A stretch of 64,000 nucleotides of DNA. Origin: UA16 sp002292325. Its GTDB lineage: Bacteria; Bacteroidota; Bacteroidia; Flavobacteriales_D; Sanyastnellaceae. The stretch is from positions 26,502-90,501 of the forward strand of contig CALSRC010000015.1 in NCBI GenBank assembly GCA_943788645.1, in the 5' to 3' direction. The translations under genes were made by a program, and so were the position numbers. Position 1 is the first letter of the stretch; every line of letters starts with the position of its first letter. Shown here in pieces: positions 45,278 to 54,464 of the stretch. Below the pieces are notes generated by a model. The model saw nothing but the letters and a program-made list of their open reading frames with translations, was not told the origin of the DNA and searched no databases.

Positions 45278-45583
45278 ATGCAAGTTCAAATTCACTCCAT
45301 TCATTTCGACGCGGATCCGCGTCTTACTCGACTTTCGTCGAAGAGAAAGTAGAAAAGCTCAATACGTTTCACGATCAAATTATTTCATGCGAAGTTTTCT
45401 TGCGAATCGAAAAAAGTGATGATACGTGAGAACAAATTGTCCGATGTCAAGATTCATGTGCCCGGAGCTGACTTTTTTGCGAAAAGAAGGCGACAAGCTT
45501 CGAGGCTGCACTTGATGACGCACGTCGAAGCCATTCGCAGGCAAATTGGAAAGCACAGAAAGCTCCGGCTCGCAGACGTGTAA
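45278..45583 (+). CDS. hpf: Ribosome hibernation-promoting factor (frame breaks)
   Basis: HPF binds the 30S decoding site and silences ribosomes in stationary phase. From the ATG at 45278: MQVQIHSIHFDADPRLT, then in another frame TFVEEKVEKLNTFHDQIISC and EVFLRIEKSDD. After a break at the TGA near 45428, RENKLSDVKIHVPGADFFAK continues, then KATSFEAALDDA. About 100 residues in total, the normal short-HPF size. At least three frame corrections are needed. Its place between xerC and the tRNA-tuf block is conserved in Bacteroidota, which supports the call. Confidence 0.75.
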
Positions 45584-45649
45584 GCCTTGATAGTTCAGTG
45601 CTTTAGGGTCCTGTCATTTGTTTCATCGAAAAGATTCCTCGATTAGCTA

Positions 45650-45679
45650 TTGTATCCACGAGATTCTTTCTTACATTTG
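45650..45679 (+). promoter_or_regulatory. Promoter TTG-N19-TACATTTG of the tRNA-tuf operon
   Basis: TTG (45650-45652) and TACATTTG (45672-45679) are spaced by 19 bp. Transcription would start about 40 bp before the first tRNA. This probably drives the four tRNAs and tuf. Confidence 0.7.
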
Positions 45680-45728
45680 CCGTCCTGAAAACCGAGGCGC
45701 TTTTGCGTCTCAGTTCTTTGACACTGAT

Positions 45729-45802
45729 GCCGATGTAGCTCAGTTGGCCAGAGCAGCTGATTTGTAATCAGCGGGTCGGGGGTTCGAATCCCTCCATCGG
45801 CT
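45729..45802 (+). tRNA. tRNA-Thr (anticodon TGT)
   Basis: A 74-nt cloverleaf. The acceptor arm GCCGATG pairs with CATCGGC, the D arm contains TAGCTCAGTTGG, the anticodon loop is TTTGTAA, and the T arm is GGGGGTTCGAATCCCTC. CCA is not encoded. First of four tRNAs upstream of tuf. Confidence 0.96.
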
Positions 45803-45847
45803 CATGAACCATTGTCCATTCTTTGGAGAAGAAGTTTCAACGGAAAC

Positions 45848-45930
45848 GGGGGTACGCCGGAGTTGGAGAGCCGGGGCAGACTGTAAATCTGTTGTCTCTG
45901 ACTGAATAGGTTCGAATCCTATTACCCCCA
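45848..45930 (+). tRNA. tRNA-Tyr (anticodon GTA)
   Basis: An 83-nt class II tRNA with a long variable arm. Acceptor GGGGGTA pairs with TACCCCC, the anticodon loop is CTGTAAA, and the T loop is GGTTCGAATCC. The discriminator A is followed by an encoded CCA at 45931-45933. Confidence 0.96.
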
Positions 45931-45963
45931 CCACCGATTGTTCGAACGCGAACAATCAAAAAA

Positions 45964-46036
45964 GCGGAAGTAGCTCAGTTGGTAGAGCATCAGCCTTCCA
46001 AGCTGAATGTCGCGAGTTCGAATCTCGTCTTCCGCT
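45964..46036 (+). tRNA. tRNA-Gly (anticodon TCC)
   Basis: A 73-nt cloverleaf. Acceptor GCGGAAG pairs with CTTCCGC, the D arm contains TAGCTCAGTTGGTAGAGC, the anticodon loop is CTTCCAA, and the T arm is GCGAGTTCGAATCTCGT. CCA is encoded at 46037-46039. Confidence 0.96.
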
Positions 46037-46053
46037 CCACCTGAAAGGGTTAA

Positions 46054-46125
<72 letters not shown>

Positions 46126-46170
46126 CGAACATTTAATGTAAAATCAAACAGTAACTAAAACAGTTAGGCA

Positions 46171-47359
46171 ATGGCTAAAGAAACGTTTGACCGGTCCAAA
46201 CCGCACGTAAACATCGGTACAATCGGACACGTCGACCACGGTAAGACAACACTTACTGCGGCAATTACGAAAGTTCTCGCAGATGCGGGACACAGTGAGG
46301 CTCGATCTTTCGATCAGATTGACAACGCGCCTGAAGAGAAAGAACGTGGTATCACGATCAACTCTTCGCACGTTGAGTATCAAACGGCTATCCGGCACTA
46401 TGCGCACGTTGACTGTCCAGGTCACGCCGACTATGTGAAGAACATGGTAACGGGTGCTGCACAGATGGACGGTGCCATTCTTGTTGTTGCTGCAACAGAT
46501 GGCCCCATGCCACAGACGCGGGAGCACATCCTGTTGGGACGCCAAGTTGGTATTCCACGTATCGTCGTCTTCATGAATAAAGTCGACATGGTCGATGATG
46601 AAGAATTGCTCGAGCTCGTTGAAATGGAAATCCGTGAGCTGTTGAGCTTCTACGAGTACGATGGAGACAACGGTCCTGTTATTCAAGGTTCAGCTTTGGG
46701 AGCATTGAATGGTGAAGGAAAGTGGGTTGATACCGTCATGAACTCTGATGAATGCGGTTGACGAGTGGATTGAGATTCCACCGCGCGACAACGAGAAGCC
46801 TTTCTTGATGTCGATTGAGGACGTATTCACCATCACAGGTCGTGGAACAGTTGCTACTGGCCGAATTGAGACAGGCGTAACGAATACAGGTGATGCCGTT
46901 GAGATCTTGGGTATGGGCGATGAGAAGTTGAATTCCACTGTAACTGGAGTAGAGATGTTCCGGAAAATCTTGGATCGCGGAGAAGCCGGTGACAACGTTG
47001 GTTTGTTGCTGCGAGGTATTGAGAAGTCTGATATCCGTCGAGGCATGGTTGTTGCCAAGCCTGGATCCATCACTCCTCACACCAAGTTCAAAGCAGAGGT
47101 TTATATCCTAAAGAAAGAAGAGGGAGGTCGTCACACACCTTTCCACAACAAGTACCGCCCTCAGTTTTACTTCCGGACAACGGATGTAACGGGTGAGATT
47201 GTTTTGGAAGCTGGACGTGAAATGGTCATGCCTGGTGACAACGTTACCATTGAGGTGCACTTGATCAATCCAGTGGCCATGGACACGGGCTTGCGTTTTG
47301 CAATCCGTGAAGGTGGTCGGACCGTAGGTGCGGGTCAGGTAACTACTGTGATCGAGTAA
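46171..47359 (+). CDS. tuf: Elongation factor Tu (one frame break)
   Basis: EF-Tu delivers aminoacyl-tRNA to the ribosome. The G domain is intact: GHVDHGKTTLTAAITKVL, EKERGITINSSHVEY, DCPGHADYVKNMVTGAAQMD and NKVDMVDDEE. The first frame ends after KWVDTVMNSDECG at 46761. The protein continues one frame later from about 46744 as LMNAVDEWIEIPPRDNEKPF through domains 2 and 3 to 47359 (GGRTVGAGQVTTVIE). Removing one base from AACTCTGATG restores the usual KWVDTVMxLMNAVD. About 395 residues when joined. As the gene is essential and otherwise intact, sequence error is the likely cause. Confidence 0.93.
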
Positions 47360-47385
47360 TACCGGTCTCTAAACTTGAATCGAAC

Positions 47386-47424
47386 GGAAGAAGGTACCCT
47401 CCTTTTTGGAGAGTACCTTCTTCC
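47386..47424. terminator. Long hairpin between tuf and tRNA-Trp
   Basis: GGAAGAAGGTAC pairs perfectly with GTACCTTCTTCC, extended inward past one C/A mismatch by four pairs to a TTTTT loop. No T tract follows and tRNA-Trp begins six bases later, so an RNA-processing site or partial attenuator is as likely as a terminator. Confidence 0.6.
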
Positions 47425-47430
47425 TCATCT

Positions 47431-47503
47431 ACGGGCGTAGCTCAATTGGTAGAGTAGTGGTCTCCAAAACCATTGGTTGCAGGTTCGAGTCCTGCCGCCC
47501 GTG
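47431..47503 (+). tRNA. tRNA-Trp (anticodon CCA)
   Basis: A 73-nt cloverleaf. Acceptor ACGGGCG pairs with CGCCCGT, the D arm contains TAGCTCAATTGGTAGAG, the anticodon loop is CTCCAAA, and the T arm is GCAGGTTCGAGTCCTGC. The discriminator is G. It lies between tuf and secE, the conserved place. Confidence 0.96.
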
Positions 47504-47518
47504 CAAAAACTGAATGAA

Positions 47519-47737
47519 ATGTCACAATTCACACAATATCTGCAAGAGTCTTACCAAGAATTGGTAACGAAGGTGACTTGGCCAACCTGGAAGGAGCTAC
47601 AAGGATCGTCGGTTCTTGTATTTGTTGCTTCCCTGGTGATCGCTGGATTTGTCTTTGTTATGGATTGGGTTTTCGGCGTGAATGCGACGGATTCTCTTTG
47701 GAGAGGCGTTATCGGTTTGGTGTATGAATTGTTTTGA
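47519..47737 (+). CDS. secE: Preprotein translocase subunit SecE
   Basis: The 72-residue single-span form: an amphipathic helix (YLQESYQELVTKVTWPTWKE) precedes one transmembrane segment (SSVLVFVASLVIAGFVFVMD). The ATG at 47519 gives the family N-terminus; an upstream in-frame codon at 47477 lies inside tRNA-Trp. nusG follows, the universal order. Confidence 0.94.
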   Translation: MSQFTQYLQESYQELVTKVTWPTWKELQGSSVLVFVASLVIAGFVFVMDWVFGVNATDSLWRGVIGLVYELF

Positions 47738-47757
47738 TTGAAGCGGTGCAACCAACT

Positions 47758-48309
47758 ATGAGTGATATCGACAAAAAGTGGTACGTGGTTCGCGCAATCA
47801 GCGGTCAAGAAAAGAAGATCAAGGATGTTCTTGAGGCTGAGATTGCTGCTGCCGGTTTGCAACATTACGTTGGACAGATCTTGATTCCCGTCGAGAAAGT
47901 GTTCCAGATTCGCAATGGCAAAAAGGTAAGTAAGGAGCGAAACCTGTTTCCTGGATACATTTACGTTGAAGCTTCACTGATTGGAGAAGTGCCTCACGTT
48001 ATTCGGAACGCTACTGGTGTAATTGGGTTCTTAGGAGCTGAAAAGCGAGGAGAGCCTTTAGCGGTCCGTCAAAATGAAATCAATCGCATCCTAGGTGTAA
48101 TTGATGACATGGCGGATAGTGAAGAAGAAATCAATATCCCTTACAAGGCGGGTGAACTTGTGAAGGTGACAGATGGACCGTTCAACGGATTCAATGGCAG
48201 CATTGAGGAAGTGAACGAAGAAAAGAAGAAATTAAAAGTAATGGTCAAAATCTTCGGGCGGAAAACGCCTGTGGAATTGGGCTATTTACAAGTGGAAAAA
48301 GAATTATAA
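47758..48309 (+). CDS. nusG: Transcription antitermination factor NusG
   Basis: NusG links RNA polymerase to Rho and the ribosome. From the ATG at 47758 it has 183 residues: the NGN domain (KKWYVVRAISGQEKKIKDVL, KVSKERNLFPGYIYVEA) and a C-terminal KOW domain (KVTDGPFNGFNGSIEEVNEE). An in-frame TTG at 47734 overlaps secE and is less likely. Confidence 0.95.
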   Translation: MSDIDKKWYVVRAISGQEKKIKDVLEAEIAAAGLQHYVGQILIPVEKVFQIRNGKKVSKERNLFPGYIYVEASLIGEVPHVIRNATGVIGFLGAEKRGEPLAVRQNEINRILGVIDDMADSEEEINIPYKAGELVKVTDGPFNGFNGSIEEVNEEKKKLKVMVKIFGRKTPVELGYLQVEKEL

Positions 48310-48393
48310 CTGGAACAGACAGCCTGAACCTCGCGATGCCCCTGAATGCTTCCCATTTGCGCGTGTTTTTGGACTGTTCAATATAAATGACCA

Positions 48394-48831
48394 ATGGCTA
48401 AAGAAGTAGCTGGACTCATTAAACTGCAAATCAGAGGTGGCGCTGCCAACCCAGCACCTCCTGTCGGACCGGCTCTCGGTGCGAAAGGGGTGAATATCAT
48501 GGAATTCTGCAAGCAATTCAACGGCAGAACCCAAGATAAGGCTGGCAAAGTTTGCCCTGTTACAATCACGGTCTACGGTGACAAGTCTTTTGACTTCGTC
48601 ATTAAGACTCCTCCTGCCGCGGTGCAGTTGATGGAAGCCGCCAAATTGAAAGGTGGCTCTCCTGAACCGAACCGCATTAAGAAAGGTAAAGTCTCGTGGG
48701 ACCAAGTGCGTTTAATTGCAGAAGACAAGATGCCCGATTTGAACTGCTTTACCGTCGAGTCTGCCATGAAAATGGTGGCTGGTACTGCACGGAGTATGGG
48801 GCTTCGAGTCGAAGGAACTCCTCCCTTCTAA
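48394..48831 (+). CDS. rplK: 50S ribosomal protein uL11
   Basis: The 145-residue protein contains LIKLQIRGGAANPAPPVGPA and LGAKGVNIMEFCKQFNGRTQ, the N-terminal domain that contacts L10/L12 factors, and a C-terminal rRNA-binding domain ending GTARSMGLRVEG. It binds the GTPase-associated centre of 23S rRNA. Order and spacing to rplA (19 bp) are typical. Confidence 0.97.
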   Translation: MAKEVAGLIKLQIRGGAANPAPPVGPALGAKGVNIMEFCKQFNGRTQDKAGKVCPVTITVYGDKSFDFVIKTPPAAVQLMEAAKLKGGSPEPNRIKKGKVSWDQVRLIAEDKMPDLNCFTVESAMKMVAGTARSMGLRVEGTPPF

Positions 48832-48850
48832 ACGTCAATAACTGCGCAAA

Positions 48851-49546
48851 ATGGGACAATTAACAAAGAACCAAAAAGCATACGCTGACAAAGTCGACTT
48901 TGAAAAGGCTTACACACTTGCTGAAGCTTCGGCTTTAATCAAGGAATGTGCAGGCTCTAAATTCGATGAGACAGTGGACATTGCTGTGCGACTCGGCGTA
49001 GATCCTCGAAAAGCAAACCAGATGGTGCGTGGCACAGTTTCGTTGCCTCACGGCTCCGGCAAGACTGTGCGTGTGCTCGTGCTTTGCAACCCTGACAAAG
49101 AGCAGGATGCAAAAGACGCTGGTGCGGATTTCGTAGGACTCGATGAGTACATTGACAAAATCAAGGGAGGCTGGACCGACATTGATGTAATTATTACCAC
49201 ACCCCAAGTCATGGGAAAGGTTGGTGCGTTAGGACGCGTTCTCGGACCACGAGGACTCATGCCAAACCCCAAATCAGGAACCGTGACAATGGATGTTGGC
49301 AAAGCTGTTCAGGACGTAAAGGCTGGAAAAATTGATTTCAAGGTTGACAAGTATGGTATCATCCATGCCTCTGTCGGAAAAGTATCTTTTGATGCGAAAA
49401 AGTTGGAAGAAAACGCGTTTGAAGTGCTTAGCACATTGATGCGTTTAAAGCCAGCTGCGGCGAAAGGTATGTACATGATGAGCATCTCATTGAGCTCGAC
49501 CATGGGCCCTGGAATTTTGGTGGATCAAAAATCGGCAACCGCTTAA
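48851..49546 (+). CDS. rplA: 50S ribosomal protein uL1
   Basis: The 231-residue L1 stalk protein has FDETVDIAVRLGVDPRKANQ, VRGTVSLPHGSGK, LGRVLGPRGLMPNPKSGTVT and YMMSISLSSTMGPGILVD. In other bacteria L1 represses its own rplK-rplA mRNA by binding the leader; no such site was checked here. Full length. Confidence 0.97.
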   Translation: MGQLTKNQKAYADKVDFEKAYTLAEASALIKECAGSKFDETVDIAVRLGVDPRKANQMVRGTVSLPHGSGKTVRVLVLCNPDKEQDAKDAGADFVGLDEYIDKIKGGWTDIDVIITTPQVMGKVGALGRVLGPRGLMPNPKSGTVTMDVGKAVQDVKAGKIDFKVDKYGIIHASVGKVSFDAKKLEENAFEVLSTLMRLKPAAAKGMYMMSISLSSTMGPGILVDQKSATA

Positions 49547-49556
49547 TTAAAGAATC

Positions 49557-50081
49557 ATGAATCGACAAGAGAAGAATCAATTGATCGACGAGCTTTCTGA
49601 AGTACTGCGGGAAAACAGTGTTTTCTATCTTACAGATGCTTCGGGTCTGGATGCAGAGACTACAACTGAATTGCGTCGAGAGAGTTTCAAAAAGGATCTC
49701 ACCGTTCGCGTTGTGAAGAACACTCTTCTTCGTAAAGCAATGGAGCGTGTTGAGGAAAAGAATTTCGATGAGTTGTATGGTTCCCTCGTGGGGCAAACAG
49801 CTCTGTTCGTTGGTGATGTTGGCAATGTGCCAGCCAAACTGATCAAGGAATTTGCCAAGAAACATGAGAAGCCAGTTTTGAAAGCTGCATACGTCGAAGA
49901 AGCTTGTTATGTAGGTGCAAATCAACTAGATCTTTTGACTTCGATTAAATCGAAGGATGAACTTCTGGGAGACATTGTCATGCTGTTGCAATCACCGGCC
50001 AAGAATGTCTTGGGCGCTTTGCAGTCAGGTGGCAACACCATTTCCGGTTTGGTCAAAGCCTTGGAATCCCGAGGTGTTTGA
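49557..50081 (+). CDS. rplJ: 50S ribosomal protein uL10
   Basis: The 174-residue base of the L12 stalk begins MNRQEKNQLIDELSEVL, with TELRRESFKKDLTVRVVKNT and LRKAMERV typical of the N-terminal rRNA-binding domain, and a C-terminal helix that holds L12 dimers. It is followed by rplL after 42 bp. Confidence 0.96.
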   Translation: MNRQEKNQLIDELSEVLRENSVFYLTDASGLDAETTTELRRESFKKDLTVRVVKNTLLRKAMERVEEKNFDELYGSLVGQTALFVGDVGNVPAKLIKEFAKKHEKPVLKAAYVEEACYVGANQLDLLTSIKSKDELLGDIVMLLQSPAKNVLGALQSGGNTISGLVKALESRGV

Positions 50082-50123
50082 TACTATTCAATAATTTAGA
50101 AACACACAATTCAATCAACAATC

Positions 50124-50504
50124 ATGGCTGATTTGAAAACAATGGCAGAAAGCCTAGTCAACCTCACAGTAAAAGAGGTAAATGAGCTTGCCGAAATTTT
50201 AAAAGACGAATACGGTATTGAGCCTGCTGCTGCTGCAGTAGCTGTTGCTGCTGGCCCAGGTGCCGGTGGTGGAGGCGAAGGTGCTGAAGCGAAGTCTGAA
50301 TTTGATGTAATCCTCACTGCTGCTGGCGCTGCGAAACTCGCAGTAGTAAAAGCAGTGAAGGAGCTAACCGGTCTCGGGTTGAAAGAGGCGAAGGAAATCG
50401 TTGATAAAGCTCCAGGTCCTGTGAAGGAAGGAGTGGCAAAAGACGAAGCCGAAGCGCTCAAGAAACAACTCGAAGAAGCCGGTGCTGAAGTTGAGCTTAA
50501 GTAA
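50124..50504 (+). CDS. rplL: 50S ribosomal protein bL12 (L7/L12)
   Basis: The 126-residue stalk protein has the N-terminal dimerisation helices (LVNLTVKEVNELAEILKDEY), an Ala/Gly-rich hinge (residues about 32-55) and the C-terminal factor-binding domain (AAKLAVVKAVKELTGLGLKE, AKEIVDKAPGPVKEGV). A strong hairpin with a T run lies between it and rpoB. Confidence 0.97.
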   Translation: MADLKTMAESLVNLTVKEVNELAEILKDEYGIEPAAAAVAVAAGPGAGGGGEGAEAKSEFDVILTAAGAAKLAVVKAVKELTGLGLKEAKEIVDKAPGPVKEGVAKDEAEALKKQLEEAGAEVELK

Positions 50505-50526
50505 GCGAAAGCTTTAACTGATTTCA

Positions 50527-50567
50527 GGTCTAGGTGGGGAAGCAGGTTCCCCACCCAGACCTTTTTT
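50527..50567 (+). terminator. Attenuator/terminator between rplL and rpoB
   Basis: GGTCT and GGTGGGGAA pair with AGACC and TTCCCCACC around one A/C mismatch and a five-base loop, followed by six T residues. It sits 57 bp before rpoB, where partial termination sets the ratio of ribosomal proteins to RNA polymerase in E. coli; the same role here is inferred. Confidence 0.85.
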
Positions 50568-50623
50568 GCCTTGTCTGAACCTGCAATCATCGCCGCCTGT
50601 TTCCACTATAGATCACAAACACC

Positions 50624-53600
50624 ATGACTCTGGTGAAACCAAATACCCCGGAACGGATAAGCTTTTCCTCTGTTGAGCTGCCGCTTTCACGACCTGATTT
50701 CTTGGACATTCAATTGCGCTCTTTCCAAGAGTTTTTCCAATTGGAGACCAATCCCGAAAACCGAGAATCAGAAGGCCTTTTTAAGGTCTTCAGCGAGAAT
50801 TTTCCAATCACAGATACGAGGAACCAGTTTGTTCTGGAATTCTTGGATTATTTCGTCGACCCGCCGCGCTATTCAATCAATGAATGCATTGAGCGAGGAT
50901 TGACGTACAGTGTGCCCCTCAAGGCAAAACTGAAACTGTATTGCACAGATCCAGAACACGAAGACTTCGAGACCATTGTTCAAGATGTTTATCTGGGCAC
51001 CATTCCGTACATGACACCGCAAGGTTCGTTTGTGATCAACGGAGCTGAGCGCGTGATAGTCAATCAGCTTCATCGTTCACCTGGCGTTTTCTTCGGGCAG
51101 AGTCGCCATGCGAATGGAACGAAGCTTTATAGCGCACGTATCATACCGTTCAAAGGTTCATGGATTGAATTTGCGACGGATATCAATAGCGTGATGTATG
51201 CGTACATCGACCGCAAGAAAAAATTACCTGTTACCACACTATTGCGTGCTATCGGTTTTGAAACCGATCGCGATATTCTGGATATTTTCAACCTGGCTGA
51301 CGAGGTGAAAGTGACCAAAACGGGATTGAAGAGGGTCATCGGCCGACGACTTGCCGCGCGTGTCCTTAAAACATGGGTGGAAGACTTCGTTGATGAAGAC
51401 ACCGGTGAGGTCGTGAGCATCGAACGAAATGAGGTGATCCTTGATCGTGAGACGGTACTCGAAAAAGAGCACATGGAGCTCATTACTGAGTCAGGAGCGA
51501 AGACGATCATTTTGCACAAGGAAGACATCAATCAGTCTGACTATGCGATCATCTACAATACTTTACAAAAAGATAGCTCCAACTCAGAAAAGGAGGCAGT
51601 AGAGTATATCTACCGACAGCTTAGAAATGCTGAGCCACCAGATTTGGACACAGCGCGAGGAGTGATTGATAAATTGTTCTTCTCTGAACAGCGCTATGAT
51701 CTTGGTGAGGTTGGGCGATTCCGTATCAACCGAAAGCTCGATATCAAAGATGACGTTCAAAATCGAACGTTAACGAAGGATGATATTCTTCTTATCATCA
51801 AGTACTTGCTAGACTTGGTGAATTCCAATGCGGATGTAGATGACATTGATCACTTGTCCAACCGACGGATCAGAACTGTTGGTGAGCAACTCTACAGCCA
51901 ATTTGGTGTCGGTTTGGCGCGAATGGCGCGAACCATCCGGGAGCGAATGAACGTTCGGGACAATGAGGTTTTCACCCCAACGGATTTGATTAACGCGAAA
52001 ACCCTGAGTTCCGTAATCAACAGCTTTTTCGGAACGAACCAGTTATCTCAGTTCATGGATCAAACGAATCCATTGAGTGAGGTGACACATAAACGCCGTA
52101 TTTCGGCACTCGGACCAGGTGGTCTCTCGCGGGAGAGAGCAGGATTCGAGGTTCGAGACGTGCACTACACGCACTACGGTCGCTTGTGCACGATTGAGAC
52201 GCCGGAGGGTCCAAACATTGGCCTGATCAGTTCACTTTGCGTTTTTGCCAAAGTGAACCGCCTAGGATTCATCGAAACGCCTTACCGAAAGGTGGAGAAC
52301 GGAAAAGTGTCCTCCAAGCCAGAGGACGTAATCTACCTTTCTGCCGAGGATGAGGATTCGAACCTCATTGCTCAAGCGAATGCGCCGGTATCCAAGGATG
52401 GAACGTTCGAAAACAGCATTGTTAAGGCGCGATTGGAGGGTGATTTCCCTCAAGTGGCACCGGACCAATTGCACTACATGGACGTGGCGCCAAACCAAAT
52501 CGCTTCGATTGCTGCATCCCTCATTCCTTTTTTGGAGCACGATGATGCAAACAGAGCGTTGATGGGATCAAATATGATGCGTCAGGCGGTACCGTTGATG
52601 CGCCCGGTGGCGCCAATCGTCGGAACTGGTTTGGAGCAGGCAGTTGCGGAGGATTCTCGGATTTTGCTTCGGGCCGAAGCGGACGGCGTTGTTGAATTTG
52701 TCGATGCGAACGAGATTCACATCAAATACAACCGCGACGAGATGGATGAACTTGTATCCTTTGAAGATGCAATCAACGTTCTCCAAGTTCCTAAGTTCAT
52801 CCGAACGAACCAAGGGACCTGCATGAATTTGAAGCCGATGGTCCAAAAAGGACAATCAGTTCACCAAGGCCAGATCTTAGTTGAGGGGTACTCTACAGAC
52901 AAAGGTGAATTAGCGCTTGGACAGAACATGCGCGTTGCCTTTATGCCATGGAAAGGATACAACTTCGAGGATGCAATCGTAATCAACGAACGGGTGGTGC
53001 GAGAAGATGTCTTCACGTCACTTCACATCGATGAATACGTATTGGAGGTGCGGGACACGAAGCGCGGAGTCGAAGAACTGACAGCGGACATTCCAAACGT
53101 CAGCGAAGAAGCTACAAGCGATTTGGATGAACATGGTTTGATTCGAATCGGTGCAGAAGTCAAAGAAGGAGACATCCTGATCGGAAAGATCACTCCGAAA
53201 GGAGAGTCGGACCCAAGTCCAGAAGAAAAACTGCTTCGCGCCATCTTTGGGGATAAAGCGGGGGATGTCAAGGATGCTTCTCTGAAAATGCCACCGTCTG
53301 GACAAGGGGTGGTGATTGATAAAAAGTTGTTCTCACGTGCCATCAAGGACCGGAAGTCGAAGGCTGCTGACAAAGCAGTACTCGAGACCATAGATAAGGA
53401 ATTTGATGCAGAGGCAGGAGTACTGAAGAAAGTGCTGGTTGAGAAATTGATGAAGCTGGTAGGCGGCAAAGTTTGCCAAGGAGTCAACAACCATTACAAG
53501 GAAGAGCAAGTCAAGAAGGGAGTGAAGTTCACTCAGAAAATTCTGAACAGCTTAGACTATCTGACAATCAACAGTGACGGATGGGTGCGTGATGATGAGA

Positions 53601-54442
53601 ACAGCGCACTGGTTCGCCGTGTGATTCACAACTACCACTTGAAGTACAATGATGTCCTCGGTGCGTATAAGCGCAAGAAGTTTCAGGTGACAGTGGGGGA
53701 TGAACTTCCAACTGGAATTGTAAAGTTAGCGAAGGTATATGTCGCTAAAAAGCGCAAGTTGAAAGTGGGAGATAAGATGGCTGGTCGTCACGGGAACAAG
53801 GGCATCGTTGCCAAAATTGTTCGCGCCGAAGACATGCCGTTCCTTGAAGATGGAACCCCCGTCGACATCGTTTTGAATCCGCTGGGTGTACCTTCTCGTA
53901 TGAACTTGGGACAGATCTATGAGACCGTCTTGGGCTGGGCAGGTATGAATTTAGGAAGGACTTATGCAACGCCTATTTTCGATGGCGCTTCTCTGGACGA
54001 AATCACAGCGATTACGAACGAAGCAGGCGTGCCGGAATGCGGAGTTACTTATTTGCATGACGGAGGGACTGGAGAGCGTTTTGACCAGCCGGCGACTGTT
54101 GGAATCATTTACATGATCAAGTTGAGCCATATGGTGGATGATAAGATGCACGCTCGATCCATCGGACCATACTCGCTTATTACGCAGCAGCCGCTGGGTG
54201 GTAAGGCACAGTTTGGTGGACAGCGTTTTGGAGAGATGGAAGTTTGGGCTCTGGAAGCATTCGGTGCCGCGAACATTCTCCAAGAAATTCTCACCGTCAA
54301 ATCAGATGACGTCATGGGCCGTGCACGTGCCTACGAGGCCATCGTCAAAGGGGATAACATGCCTGCTCCAGGTATTCCCGAATCATTCAACGTCCTTCTC
54401 CACGAATTGCGCGGATTGGGCTTGACCATTTCATTAGATTGA
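50624..54442 (+). CDS. rpoB: DNA-directed RNA polymerase subunit beta
   Basis: The 1272-residue subunit is intact. The rifampicin-pocket stretch FFGTNQLSQFMDQTNPLSEV and THKRRISALGPGGLSRERAG has the wild-type residues at the usual resistance positions. GRLCTIETPEGPNIGLISSL and KVGDKMAGRHGNKGIVAKIV (catalytic-site lysines) follow in order, with GGKAQFGGQRFGEMEVWALE near the C-terminus. It is preceded by a strong attenuator and followed 22 bp later by rpoC. Confidence 0.97.
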   Translation: MTLVKPNTPERISFSSVELPLSRPDFLDIQLRSFQEFFQLETNPENRESEGLFKVFSENFPITDTRNQFVLEFLDYFVDPPRYSINECIERGLTYSVPLKAKLKLYCTDPEHEDFETIVQDVYLGTIPYMTPQGSFVINGAERVIVNQLHRSPGVFFGQSRHANGTKLYSARIIPFKGSWIEFATDINSVMYAYIDRKKKLPVTTLLRAIGFETDRDILDIFNLADEVKVTKTGLKRVIGRRLAARVLKTWVEDFVDEDTGEVVSIERNEVILDRETVLEKEHMELITESGAKTIILHKEDINQSDYAIIYNTLQKDSSNSEKEAVEYIYRQLRNAEPPDLDTARGVIDKLFFSEQRYDLGEVGRFRINRKLDIKDDVQNRTLTKDDILLIIKYLLDLVNSNADVDDIDHLSNRRIRTVGEQLYSQFGVGLARMARTIRERMNVRDNEVFTPTDLINAKTLSSVINSFFGTNQLSQFMDQTNPLSEVTHKRRISALGPGGLSRERAGFEVRDVHYTHYGRLCTIETPEGPNIGLISSLCVFAKVNRLGFIETPYRKVENGKVSSKPEDVIYLSAEDEDSNLIAQANAPVSKDGTFENSIVKARLEGDFPQVAPDQLHYMDVAPNQIASIAASLIPFLEHDDANRALMGSNMMRQAVPLMRPVAPIVGTGLEQAVAEDSRILLRAEADGVVEFVDANEIHIKYNRDEMDELVSFEDAINVLQVPKFIRTNQGTCMNLKPMVQKGQSVHQGQILVEGYSTDKGELALGQNMRVAFMPWKGYNFEDAIVINERVVREDVFTSLHIDEYVLEVRDTKRGVEELTADIPNVSEEATSDLDEHGLIRIGAEVKEGDILIGKITPKGESDPSPEEKLLRAIFGDKAGDVKDASLKMPPSGQGVVIDKKLFSRAIKDRKSKAADKAVLETIDKEFDAEAGVLKKVLVEKLMKLVGGKVCQGVNNHYKEEQVKKGVKFTQKILNSLDYLTINSDGWVRDDENSALVRRVIHNYHLKYNDVLGAYKRKKFQVTVGDELPTGIVKLAKVYVAKKRKLKVGDKMAGRHGNKGIVAKIVRAEDMPFLEDGTPVDIVLNPLGVPSRMNLGQIYETVLGWAGMNLGRTYATPIFDGASLDEITAITNEAGVPECGVTYLHDGGTGERFDQPATVGIIYMIKLSHMVDDKMHARSIGPYSLITQQPLGGKAQFGGQRFGEMEVWALEAFGAANILQEILTVKSDDVMGRARAYEAIVKGDNMPAPGIPESFNVLLHELRGLGLTISLD

Positions 54443-54464
54443 TTACCGCATAGAATAGCCATTC

